Both the position numbers and the translations under genes were made by a program. 64,000 bases of DNA from Anaerolineales bacterium. GTDB taxonomy: Bacteria; Chloroflexota; Anaerolineae; Anaerolineales; Villigracilaceae. The notes under the pieces were generated by a model, which saw only the letters and a list, made by a program, of their open reading frames with translations, did no database searches and was not told where the DNA came from. Below, in pieces: positions 1 through 7,184 of the stretch (position 1 is its first letter; each line of letters begins with the position of its first letter). The DNA lies in contig JAHDWB010000002.1 in the NCBI GenBank assembly GCA_023382595.1, forward strand, positions 186,001 through 250,000. The letters are read 5' to 3'.

Positions 1-2
1 TG

Positions 3-593
3 CGAGGCAACAAACTCGATTGGGGTTATGTCCGTCAGTTGGCGAAAAGGCTTGATCTTGACCTCAAACCGCAGTTCAAGAATCTCTCGAAGGGCAATAA
101 ACAAAAGGTCGGCGTAGTGCAAGCCCTGATGCACCGACCCGAATTGCTGTTGCTCGACGAACCGACTTCCGGGCTTGACCCGCTCATGCAGCATGAAGTC
201 TTGAAGATCATCCGTGAGGCACACGCGGATGGAGCGACTGTCTTCTTCTCCTCGCACATCCTGAGCGAGGTGCAGGAAATCGCCGATCGGGTGGGGATCA
301 TCCGTCATGGAGTGGTTGTCGAAACTGCCGAGGTGGAGGAACTGATTCGGAAGTCGGTGCGCAGGTTGATGGTCCAGTTTGATGCGCCTGTCGCCGCGGA
401 GACGTTGAGCCGCATCCCGGGCGTCACCATCCTTTCACACGATGACGCATCCATCTCCCTTCAGGTTGAAGGCAAAATGGACGCGTTGGTCAAAGCCCTG
501 GCAGTCTTCCCTGTCAGCGATCTCGAAAGTGAGCGACCTTCGCTCGAGGAAATCTTCATGGCGTATTACGAGGAGAATCAAAATGTGGACTGA
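3..593 (+). CDS. ABC transporter ATP-binding protein, C-terminal part (5' end outside window)
   Basis: The reading frame is open from base 3, so the gene starts upstream of the window. The visible part has the ABC signature (LSKGNKQKV), Walker B (LLLLDEPTSGLDP) and the switch His (FFSSHILSEV). Walker A is outside. The protein would energise an exporter at the inner face of the membrane. Its last 11 bases overlap the ATG of the ABC-2 permease that follows, so the two are translationally coupled and form one transporter. The roughly 80-residue tail after the ATPase core is typical of drug or lipid ABC-2 exporters. Substrate unknown. Confidence 0.93.
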   Translation, partial: RGNKLDWGYVRQLAKRLDLDLKPQFKNLSKGNKQKVGVVQALMHRPELLLLDEPTSGLDPLMQHEVLKIIREAHADGATVFFSSHILSEVQEIADRVGIIRHGVVVETAEVEELIRKSVRRLMVQFDAPVAAETLSRIPGVTILSHDDASISLQVEGKMDALVKALAVFPVSDLESERPSLEEIFMAYYEENQNVD

Positions 594-1422
594 GTTCAAG
601 AACGCATTGCGGCGTTCGCGCGGCGCCATCCTCGGCTGGGGGTTGTCACTCGGCGGCTTGGGATTTTTCATGATGGGCTTTTACGACACGCTCGAGGAAC
701 AGCGCGAGATGCTGGAACAGCTGATCGCGCAATATCCGCCGGAGTTGATGGCATTCTTCGGCGGCACGGAAAACATCTTCTCACCTGCCGGTTATCTCTC
801 GATGGAATTCTTCTCGCTCATGCCCGTCGTGCTGGGAATCTACGCCGTGCTGGCTGGGAGCAGTTTGATCGTCGGCGATGAGGAAGGCGGTCTGCTCGAT
901 CTGGTGATGGCATATCCGATCAGCCGCACATCGTTGTTCGCTGGACGACTGCTGAGTTTCGCAGTTTCGCTCGCGGCGATATTGGGAATCTCCTGGCTGG
1001 CTTTCGTGGGCGGGATCGGCACAACGAGCATGGAAGTCGCCGCCGGAGAATTACTTCTCCCCTTCTTCAGCCTGTACGCTGTGCTCTTCCTGTTCGGCGC
1101 GATCAGTCTGTTCTTCAGCATGGCTCTGCCTTCGCGCGGGATGGCGGCGATGGCAGGCGGGGTCATCATGGTCGCCAGTTATTTCATCCAGTCGCTTGCG
1201 ACCATCAATGAAAATCTGGAAAAAGCCGCGAGTTACCTGCCGCTGAAGTATTACCAAAGCGGCTATGCCATCGAAGGGCTGAACGGAAACTGGTTGTTGG
1301 GTCTGTTGGGTTTTGGCGTATTGTTCGCTGGTGCAGCCTGGCTGCTCTTCCTGCGGCGGGATATCCGTGTCAGCGGCGAAGGGTCGTGGCGTCTGCCGGT
1401 CTTCAGCAAGACAAAATCTTAA
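583..1422 (+). CDS. ABC-2 type transporter permease
   Basis: A 279-residue membrane protein with about six hydrophobic segments and a soluble loop near residues 40-75, the architecture of ABC-2 permeases. I chose the ATG at 583 (start MWTEFKNALRR) because it overlaps the ATPase stop by 11 bases and gives a short amphipathic N-terminus before the first membrane segment (GAILGWGLSLGGLGFFMMG). It is the membrane partner of the preceding ATPase. A motif like VGDEEGGLLDLVMAYPISR, common in this family, follows membrane segment 2. The exported substrate cannot be told from sequence. Confidence 0.88.
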   Translation: MWTEFKNALRRSRGAILGWGLSLGGLGFFMMGFYDTLEEQREMLEQLIAQYPPELMAFFGGTENIFSPAGYLSMEFFSLMPVVLGIYAVLAGSSLIVGDEEGGLLDLVMAYPISRTSLFAGRLLSFAVSLAAILGISWLAFVGGIGTTSMEVAAGELLLPFFSLYAVLFLFGAISLFFSMALPSRGMAAMAGGVIMVASYFIQSLATINENLEKAASYLPLKYYQSGYAIEGLNGNWLLGLLGFGVLFAGAAWLLFLRRDIRVSGEGSWRLPVFSKTKS

Positions 1423-1449
1423 AAATCATTTTGAATTAGAGGTGTATCC

Positions 1450-2064
1450 ATGAACGAAAACATTTTTCGAATCCTTGCCGCTGTGATCCTGATCACAGGC
1501 ATGGCGATCTCCAGTTACTACCGCATCAAAGCGGATAAAGAGTCGGGCGAAAGACTCTCCCGCAAAGCGGACGGCAACGCCCTGATGACGATCATCCGCC
1601 TCGGCGGGTTGATGCTGTGGCTGAGTCCGTTTGTATATCTGATCAATCCTGCGTGGATGGCATGGTCGAAGATCGGACTTCCTGAAGCTGTCCGCTGGCT
1701 GGGAGTTGGACTCGGCGTCCTTTGTGTAGCTGGCATCTACTGGCTGTTCAGCAGCATCGGAAGCGGCATCACCCCCGTCAGCGCCACACGCAAGGAACAC
1801 AAACTTGTCACCGATGGGATTTACCGATGGGTGCGGCATCCGTTGTACACGATCGGCTCATCCTTATTCATCTCTTTCGGCATGATGGCGGACAATTGGT
1901 TCATCATCATGCTCGGTGTCCTGGCATTCACCGTCATGGCGATCCGCACGCCGAAGGAGGAAGCCAACCTCATCGAAAAGTTCGGTGATGAGTATAGTGA
2001 GTACATGAAGCGGACGGGGCGATTCTTTCCCAAGATCTTCCAAACCCCGAAAGACCTGCGCTAA
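1450..2064 (+). CDS. Isoprenylcysteine carboxyl methyltransferase (ICMT/PEMT) family membrane protein
   Basis: 204 residues, about five membrane segments. The C-terminal half carries the family signature: GIYRWVRHPLY, then R-x-P-K-E-E near residue 175, and FGDEYSEYMKRTGRFFP at the end. These residues bind S-adenosylmethionine and the substrate head group in ICMT and phospholipid methyltransferases. The bacterial role is unknown; substrates may be lipids or small thiols. The stop overlaps the next start by one base (TAATG), so it is co-translated with the SRPBCC gene. A second family member follows at 2548. Confidence 0.85.
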   Translation: MNENIFRILAAVILITGMAISSYYRIKADKESGERLSRKADGNALMTIIRLGGLMLWLSPFVYLINPAWMAWSKIGLPEAVRWLGVGLGVLCVAGIYWLFSSIGSGITPVSATRKEHKLVTDGIYRWVRHPLYTIGSSLFISFGMMADNWFIIMLGVLAFTVMAIRTPKEEANLIEKFGDEYSEYMKRTGRFFPKIFQTPKDLR

Positions 2065-2534
2065 TGATCGTCGAACGGACGTCCATTTTCAACGCCAGCC
2101 CGGAACGCATCTGGCAGGAAATGCTGACCACCCGCCTGCTGCATTATGTCGCCAGCCCGGTGATCAAGTTCATCCCTGTTCATTCGGAATTACCGAGCAT
2201 GTGGAAGGAAGGCGAATACCTTGTTGACATGAGGCTGTTCAGTTTCATCCCGTTTGGAAGGCAATCGATTGTGATCACCTCGCCAAGCCAAGCCGAAAAA
2301 GAAGGGCATCTCTACGTCATGCTCGACGACGGACGCGGGCAGATCATCCGCCAGTGGCGGCATTTCATCACCGTGGATTCTGCCGAACACGGCAAGGCGA
2401 GATACACAGACCGCATCGACCTTCGAGCCGGAATCCTGACACCGTTCATTTGGCTGTTTACTAGTCTCTTTTTCTGGCATCGTCAAAGCCGCTGGAAACG
2501 CTTGATCGCCAACGACTTTAACTATCATAAATAG
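2064..2534 (+). CDS. SRPBCC (START-like) family protein
   Basis: 156 residues. The N-terminus (ERTSIFNASPERIWQEMLT) is the first strand and helix of the SRPBCC/polyketide-cyclase fold, which forms a deep hydrophobic ligand pocket. The C-terminus (TPFIWLFTSLFFWHRQSRWKRL) is hydrophobic then basic, suggesting membrane attachment. It lies between two ICMT-like methyltransferases and shares a TAATG overlap with the first. A role in presenting a lipid-like substrate to them is my inference only. Confidence 0.75.
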   Translation: MIVERTSIFNASPERIWQEMLTTRLLHYVASPVIKFIPVHSELPSMWKEGEYLVDMRLFSFIPFGRQSIVITSPSQAEKEGHLYVMLDDGRGQIIRQWRHFITVDSAEHGKARYTDRIDLRAGILTPFIWLFTSLFFWHRQSRWKRLIANDFNYHK

Positions 2535-2547
2535 AAATGAGATCCTG

Positions 2548-3174
2548 ATGTTCCTCGAAATCTTTTTCAAGACCTCGTTTTTTGTCGTCTTCTTTAGTTT
2601 TGCCTATGTGATGTCGTACTACTCCAAGAAAGCGAAGCCACATGCGAGAGATAGAAGCGAGCGCATCCAAAATCACAACGAAAACGAAGTTCCGCTCCTG
2701 CTGAAATTCCGTACCATCTTTGGCATCCCGTTCTATCTCGGCATTCTCGTGTGGACGTTCACTCCACAATGGATGGAATGGTCTTCCATCCCCCTTCCTG
2801 TTTGGGCACGCTGGGCGGGATTGGTACTTGGTCTCTTTGCCGTCGTTATTAACGCTTGGAGCCACAAGACCCTCAGCCAAAAACTCGGCGCTGACTTTGA
2901 CCCCGCATTGCGTCTTCTCAAAGTCCCTGCATTGGTGACCGAAGGACCGTATGCAAAGATGCGGCATCCGATCTATCTTGCATTTTTGCTGATGCAGATC
3001 TCGGTTCTCTTCCTCACCTCGAACTGGCTCATCGGCTTCTGCGGACTTGCCATCATTGCTTCAGTCATTGTCATCCGCGTGCCTGAAGAAGAGAAAATAC
3101 TCATCGAACAGTTCGGTGACGAGTACCGCAATTACATTAAACACTCGGGAAGTTTATTTCCCAAACTCAGATAA
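2548..3174 (+). CDS. Second ICMT/PEMT family membrane methyltransferase
   Basis: 208 residues and several membrane segments. The C-terminal signature is GPYAKMRHPIYLAFLL, then VPEEEKILIEQFGDEYRNYIKHSGSLFP, matching the SAM-binding region of isoprenylcysteine and phospholipid methyltransferases. It resembles the product of 1450-2064 over this part but has a different N-terminal half. It follows the SRPBCC gene by 13 bases, probably in the same operon. Substrate unknown. Confidence 0.85.
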   Translation: MFLEIFFKTSFFVVFFSFAYVMSYYSKKAKPHARDRSERIQNHNENEVPLLLKFRTIFGIPFYLGILVWTFTPQWMEWSSIPLPVWARWAGLVLGLFAVVINAWSHKTLSQKLGADFDPALRLLKVPALVTEGPYAKMRHPIYLAFLLMQISVLFLTSNWLIGFCGLAIIASVIVIRVPEEEKILIEQFGDEYRNYIKHSGSLFPKLR

Positions 3175-3188
3175 TTGGAGAAAGACTC

Positions 3189-4115
3189 ATGAAGAAAACC
3201 GTTTTAGCAGTTCTTGTGTTTGCACTCCTCCTCAGCGCGTGCGCAACAGAGGCAGACGTCAATTCAAATGGCAAGTTGAACATCGTCACCACCACAGGCA
3301 TGATCGCGGATATCGCCAAGAATGTCGGCGGCGAGCACGTGGATGTCATCGCCCTGATGGGTCCCGGCGTGGATCCGCATCTCTACAAAGCCAGCGAGGG
3401 GGATGTACGCCGCCTGCAAGAGGCAAATCTGATCTTTTACAGCGGTCTGCACCTTGAAGCGCAGTTGGGCGAGGTGCTGGAGAAGATGAACGACTTTGGC
3501 ATCAGGACCGTCGCAGTGACGGATAAGATCGACCGCGCCATCTTGCTTGCAAACCCGCAGTATCCCGACCAATATGACCCTCATGTCTGGTTCGATGTGA
3601 CGATGTGGATGAAAGCCGTGGAACAAGTGCGGGAAACATTGTCAGAAACGGATCCCAGCCACAGGTCCGAGTATGAGGCGAATGCGCAAGCGTTCCTTGC
3701 CCAACTGGAAGAACTTCATCAATACGTTCTAAGTCAGGCAGGAACCGTGCCACCAGAGAAGCGCGTGATCATCACTGCGCATGATGCGTTCAGTTATTTT
3801 GGCAGAGCCTATGGGTTTGAAGTGCGCGGACTGCAAGGGATCAGTACCGAAGCGCAGGCAGGCACGGCAGACGTGCAAGATCTGGCAAGTTTTATCGTTG
3901 AAAATCAGATTCCCGCCATCTTCGTTGAGTCATCCGTGCCGCAGAGAAATGTAGAAGCGGTGCAGGCAGCCGTGCAGGCACAGGGCTTCGATGTGCAGAT
4001 CGGCGGCTCGTTGTTCTCGGATGCGATGGGCAGCGAAGGCACACCCGAAGGCACCTATATCGGCATGGTGCGTCACAACATCGATACGATCGTTGCCGCA
4101 TTGAAAGGTGAATAA
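3189..4115 (+). CDS. Metal ABC transporter substrate-binding lipoprotein (TroA/ZnuA family)
   Basis: 308 residues. The signal peptide ends in a lipobox (LLSAC, Cys18), so the protein is a membrane-anchored metal binder outside the cell. The four cluster A-I metal ligands can be placed: His64 (DPHLY), His132 (DPHVWFD), His198 (ITAHDAF) and Asp278 (LFSDAMG). Three His and one Asp match the TroA/ZnuA type; Mn-specific PsaA has Glu at the third place. Zinc, or zinc and manganese, is therefore more likely than manganese alone. It heads a complete uptake operon with ATPase and two permeases. The ATG at 3189 has a GGAG 8-9 bases upstream. Confidence 0.93.
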   Translation: MKKTVLAVLVFALLLSACATEADVNSNGKLNIVTTTGMIADIAKNVGGEHVDVIALMGPGVDPHLYKASEGDVRRLQEANLIFYSGLHLEAQLGEVLEKMNDFGIRTVAVTDKIDRAILLANPQYPDQYDPHVWFDVTMWMKAVEQVRETLSETDPSHRSEYEANAQAFLAQLEELHQYVLSQAGTVPPEKRVIITAHDAFSYFGRAYGFEVRGLQGISTEAQAGTADVQDLASFIVENQIPAIFVESSVPQRNVEAVQAAVQAQGFDVQIGGSLFSDAMGSEGTPEGTYIGMVRHNIDTIVAALKGE

Positions 4116-4116
4116 G

Positions 4117-4875
4117 ATGACAGTCAATGCGATCGATGTAACCGACCTGACCATTGCATACAAAGACAAACCTGTGCTGTGGGATGTGGACATGGAAGTG
4201 CCTTCGGGCACGCTGATGGCGATCGTTGGTCCGAACGGTGCGGGCAAGACGACGATGATCAAATCCATTCTGGGCTTGATCAAACCCGCCGCGGGACAAG
4301 TACTTGTGTATGGAAAACCGTATGTGGAACAGCGCCATCTCGTAGGCTATGTTCCACAACGCGGCAGTGTGGATTGGGACTTCCCCACCAGCGTGCTGGA
4401 TGTGGTCATGATGGGACGCTATGGCGCACTCGGCTGGCTCAAACGACCGGGCGCTTCGGAACGCGCCGCAGCTTTGGATGCCCTCGACAAAGTCGGGATG
4501 AAGTCCTTTGCAGAGCGGCAGATCAGTCAACTCTCCGGCGGGCAGCAACAGCGTGTCTTTTTGGCACGCGCACTCGTGCAGGATGCGCAGTTATATTTCA
4601 TGGATGAACCCTTCCAGGGCGTGGACGCCACCACCGAACGCGCCATTGTCGCTTTGTTACAGGAATTGCGCTCGGCAGGCAAGACGGTCGTCGTCGTCCA
4701 TCACGATCTGCAGACCGTGCCCGAATACTTCGACTGGGTCACCATGCTCAACGTGCGCCGCATCGCCTGCGGACCCGTCGGTGAGGTCTTCACCGATGAA
4801 AATCTGCGCAAGGCGTATGGTGGCAAGGTCGCCTTCTTGAGCGCGGATGAAAACGGAAAAAATGGAAAGCATTAA
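4117..4875 (+). CDS. Metal ABC transporter ATP-binding protein (TroB/ZnuC type)
   Basis: 252 residues from ATG 4117; a GTG at 4108 would add three residues, but AAAGGTG at 4104-4110 is correctly spaced for the ATG. Walker A is GPNGAGKTT, the Q-loop follows YVPQRG, the signature is LSGGQQQRV, Walker [13 protein letters not shown] and the switch His VVVHHDL. It drives uptake of the divalent metal delivered by the lipoprotein at 3189 through the permeases at 4945 and 6075. It starts two bases after the lipoprotein stop. Confidence 0.95.
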   Translation: MTVNAIDVTDLTIAYKDKPVLWDVDMEVPSGTLMAIVGPNGAGKTTMIKSILGLIKPAAGQVLVYGKPYVEQRHLVGYVPQRGSVDWDFPTSVLDVVMMGRYGALGWLKRPGASERAAALDALDKVGMKSFAERQISQLSGGQQQRVFLARALVQDAQLYFMDEPFQGVDATTERAIVALLQELRSAGKTVVVVHHDLQTVPEYFDWVTMLNVRRIACGPVGEVFTDENLRKAYGGKVAFLSADENGKNGKH

Positions 4876-4879
4876 TACC

Positions 4880-4934
4880 ATCCGCAGATCGAACAGATTT
4901 CACCAATATTTCTTATTCTGTAAAATCTGCGGAT
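4880..4934. repeat. Inverted repeat between metal ATPase and permease genes
   Basis: ATCCGCAGAT (4880-4889) pairs with ATCTGCGGAT (4925-4934) across 35 bases. It occupies most of the 69-base gap in the otherwise tight metal operon and could alter expression of the permeases. It resembles the dispersed element at 46105. Confidence 0.55.
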
Positions 4935-4944
4935 AAAAAATCTT

Positions 4945-6075
4945 ATGGACATCTCTCAACTTTTCTACGACCTGCTTTTTGATTACACCCTGCGCACGGT
5001 GGCGCTTGGCTCGGCGATTCTGGGCATTGTCAGCGGGGCGCTTGGGGCGTTTGCAGTGCTCCGCAAACAAAGCCTGCTCGGTGATGCGATATCCCATGCG
5101 GCGTTGCCGGGCATCGTCATCGCCTTTTTACTCACCCGCAGCCGCGAGCCCGTCGTGCTGATGCTTGGCGCGTTGATCGCGGGCTGGCTGGCAACGCTCT
5201 TCATGTTGAACGTCATCCGCACCACGCGCATCAAGGACGACAGCGCCCTCGGGCTGGTACTCTCGGTCTTCTTTGGCTTCGGCTTGATGTTATTGACCTT
5301 CACCCAAAAACTACCCGATGCCACCCAGGCGGGCTTGGACAAGTTCCTCTTCGGTCAAGCCGCCACTTTATTGCAGCGTGACGTGGTTACGATGGCAATC
5401 ATCGGCGTGCTGGCGGTTATCTTGCTGATGATCTTTTGGAAGGAATTCAAACTCATCACCTTTGACCCCGAATTTGCAGGGAGTCTCGGCTACCCTGTGC
5501 GCTTCCTCGACGTTCTGCTCACCACTTTGCTGGTCGTCGCCATCGTCATCGGTTTGCAGACGGTAGGTGTGGTCTTGATGTCCGCGATGATCGTGGCGCC
5601 TGCGGCTGCGGCTCGCCAATGGACGGACAAACTCAAGAACATGGTCATTCTCGGCGGGCTGTTCGGCGCACTGGCTGGCGTGAGCGGAACGCTTATCAGC
5701 GGGTCGGCAGAGAGATTACCCACGGGTCCCGTGATCGTTTTGTGCATAAGCGCCATCGTCCTGTTCTCAATGCTATTCGCCACCAATCGCGGTCTGGTCT
5801 GGAACTGGCTCCGCAATTTGCAGAACCGACGGAAGCTGCGGGCGCAGGCGGTGCTGGGTGACCTCAATACGCTCGCCATGCAACATCCCAACGAAGAGCG
5901 CGGACATTCCTCCGCGGTACTGCGGGCGATGAGCACGAACCCGGATGGCGTGTCACTGGCGTTGCGCCAACTCAAGGAGCGGGGTTATGCTCAGGAATTG
6001 TCGAAAGATGCCTGGGCGTTGACTCAAGCCGGGCTGGATGAAGCAGGCAAAGGGTCGGAAAAGGAGGCGGAGTAA
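4945..6075 (+). CDS. Metal ABC transporter permease with C-terminal winged-helix-like domain (TroC type)
   Basis: 376 residues. Residues 1 to about 285 have eight or nine membrane segments of the ABC-3 metal permease family (for example LGDAISHAALPGIV and GVVLMSAMIVAPAAAARQW). The remaining 90 residues are soluble and look like a DtxR-type winged helix: helices around NTLAMQHPNEERGHSS, then SLALRQLKERGYAQ and a wing ending WALTQAGLDEAGK. Chlamydial YtgCR is a known fusion of a permease with a DtxR-like repressor; here the tail is shorter and its function unproven. The stop overlaps the next start by one base. Confidence 0.9.
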   Translation: MDISQLFYDLLFDYTLRTVALGSAILGIVSGALGAFAVLRKQSLLGDAISHAALPGIVIAFLLTRSREPVVLMLGALIAGWLATLFMLNVIRTTRIKDDSALGLVLSVFFGFGLMLLTFTQKLPDATQAGLDKFLFGQAATLLQRDVVTMAIIGVLAVILLMIFWKEFKLITFDPEFAGSLGYPVRFLDVLLTTLLVVAIVIGLQTVGVVLMSAMIVAPAAAARQWTDKLKNMVILGGLFGALAGVSGTLISGSAERLPTGPVIVLCISAIVLFSMLFATNRGLVWNWLRNLQNRRKLRAQAVLGDLNTLAMQHPNEERGHSSAVLRAMSTNPDGVSLALRQLKERGYAQELSKDAWALTQAGLDEAGKGSEKEAE

Positions 6076-7184
6076 TGTCCCCCGCACAACTCGAAATCCA
6101 ACTCATTGCATCCATTGTCGCCGTCGCGTGCGCATTGCCGGGCGTCTTCCTCGTGCTGCGGCGCATGGCAATGATGAGCGACGCCATCAGCCACACAGTG
6201 TTGCTCGGCATCGTGCTTGCATTCTTTGCAACCAGGAGCCTTACCTCGCCGCTGCTGCTTGTGGGGGCGGCATTGATGGGCGTCATCACCGTCAGCCTCG
6301 TGGAGCTGCTCAACCGCACTCAACTTGTGCGTGAAGATGCCGCCATCGGTTTGGTCTTTCCCGCAATTTTCAGCATCGCAGTCATTTTGATCTCGCGCTT
6401 CGCAGGCGATGTTCACCTCGATACCGATGCCGTTCTGCTGGGTGAACTTGCCTTCGCGCCGTTCAACCGCGTAAGGCTTTTTGGTTTGGATTTCGGTCCC
6501 GAGGCGATCTACAGCACTGGCGGCATTCTGCTGCTCAATATTATTTTTATCGCGCTGTTCTACAAGGAACTCAAACTTGCCACGTTCGACCCCGCCCTTG
6601 CCGCCGCGCTCGGCTTCCTGCCCACCATCATTCATTACGCACTGATGACCCTCGTTTCGCTCACAGCCGTCGGCTCGTTCGATGCCGTCGGCTCGGTGCT
6701 CGTGGTCGCGTTCATGATCGCACCGCCCGCCGCCGCCTACTTATTGACCGACCGCCTCTCCCGCATGTTGATCTACTCTGCACTGATCGGCATCCTCTCC
6801 GCCCTGAGCGGATACTGGCTCGCTTATTATTTGGATGCATCCATCGCAGGCTCGATGGCAACCATGACAGGCGCTTCATTCCTGACCGTATACCTGCTCG
6901 CCCCCGAGCGCGGACTCATCGCCCAAGCCCGGCGCCGCAAAAACCAGCGCATCGAGTTTGCGCTGACCATGCTCACAATGCACATCGCCAATCATACCGC
7001 TGCGCAGGAAGCGGAGATCGAGAACGAGGTTATTCACCTGAATGAACATCTCAAATGGACGCCGCAATTCGCCATGGAGGTTGTCGGCATTGCAGAACGC
7101 GCAGGCTTGGTGACCCAGAAAGACGGTCTGCTTACGCTCACCGAAAGCGGGTTGGCACGCGCGAGTCAGGAATTCAGCAGTTAA
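6075..7184 (+). CDS. Metal ABC transporter permease with C-terminal winged-helix-like domain (TroD type)
   Basis: 369 residues. An ABC-3 family permease with motifs MSDAISHTVLLGIVL and VGSVLVVAFMIAPPAAAYLL, partner of the permease at 4945. It too has a soluble C-terminal tail (from about residue 285) with a likely winged helix: a long helix around ENEVIHLNEHLKW, AMEVVGIAERAGLV, and a wing LLTLTESGLARAS of the DtxR kind. Both permeases of one transporter having such tails is unusual. The start ATG overlaps the upstream stop (TAATG). The gene ends tail-to-tail with the DppBC fusion gene (4-base overlap). Confidence 0.9.
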   Translation: MSPAQLEIQLIASIVAVACALPGVFLVLRRMAMMSDAISHTVLLGIVLAFFATRSLTSPLLLVGAALMGVITVSLVELLNRTQLVREDAAIGLVFPAIFSIAVILISRFAGDVHLDTDAVLLGELAFAPFNRVRLFGLDFGPEAIYSTGGILLLNIIFIALFYKELKLATFDPALAAALGFLPTIIHYALMTLVSLTAVGSFDAVGSVLVVAFMIAPPAAAYLLTDRLSRMLIYSALIGILSALSGYWLAYYLDASIAGSMATMTGASFLTVYLLAPERGLIAQARRRKNQRIEFALTMLTMHIANHTAAQEAEIENEVIHLNEHLKWTPQFAMEVVGIAERAGLVTQKDGLLTLTESGLARASQEFSS

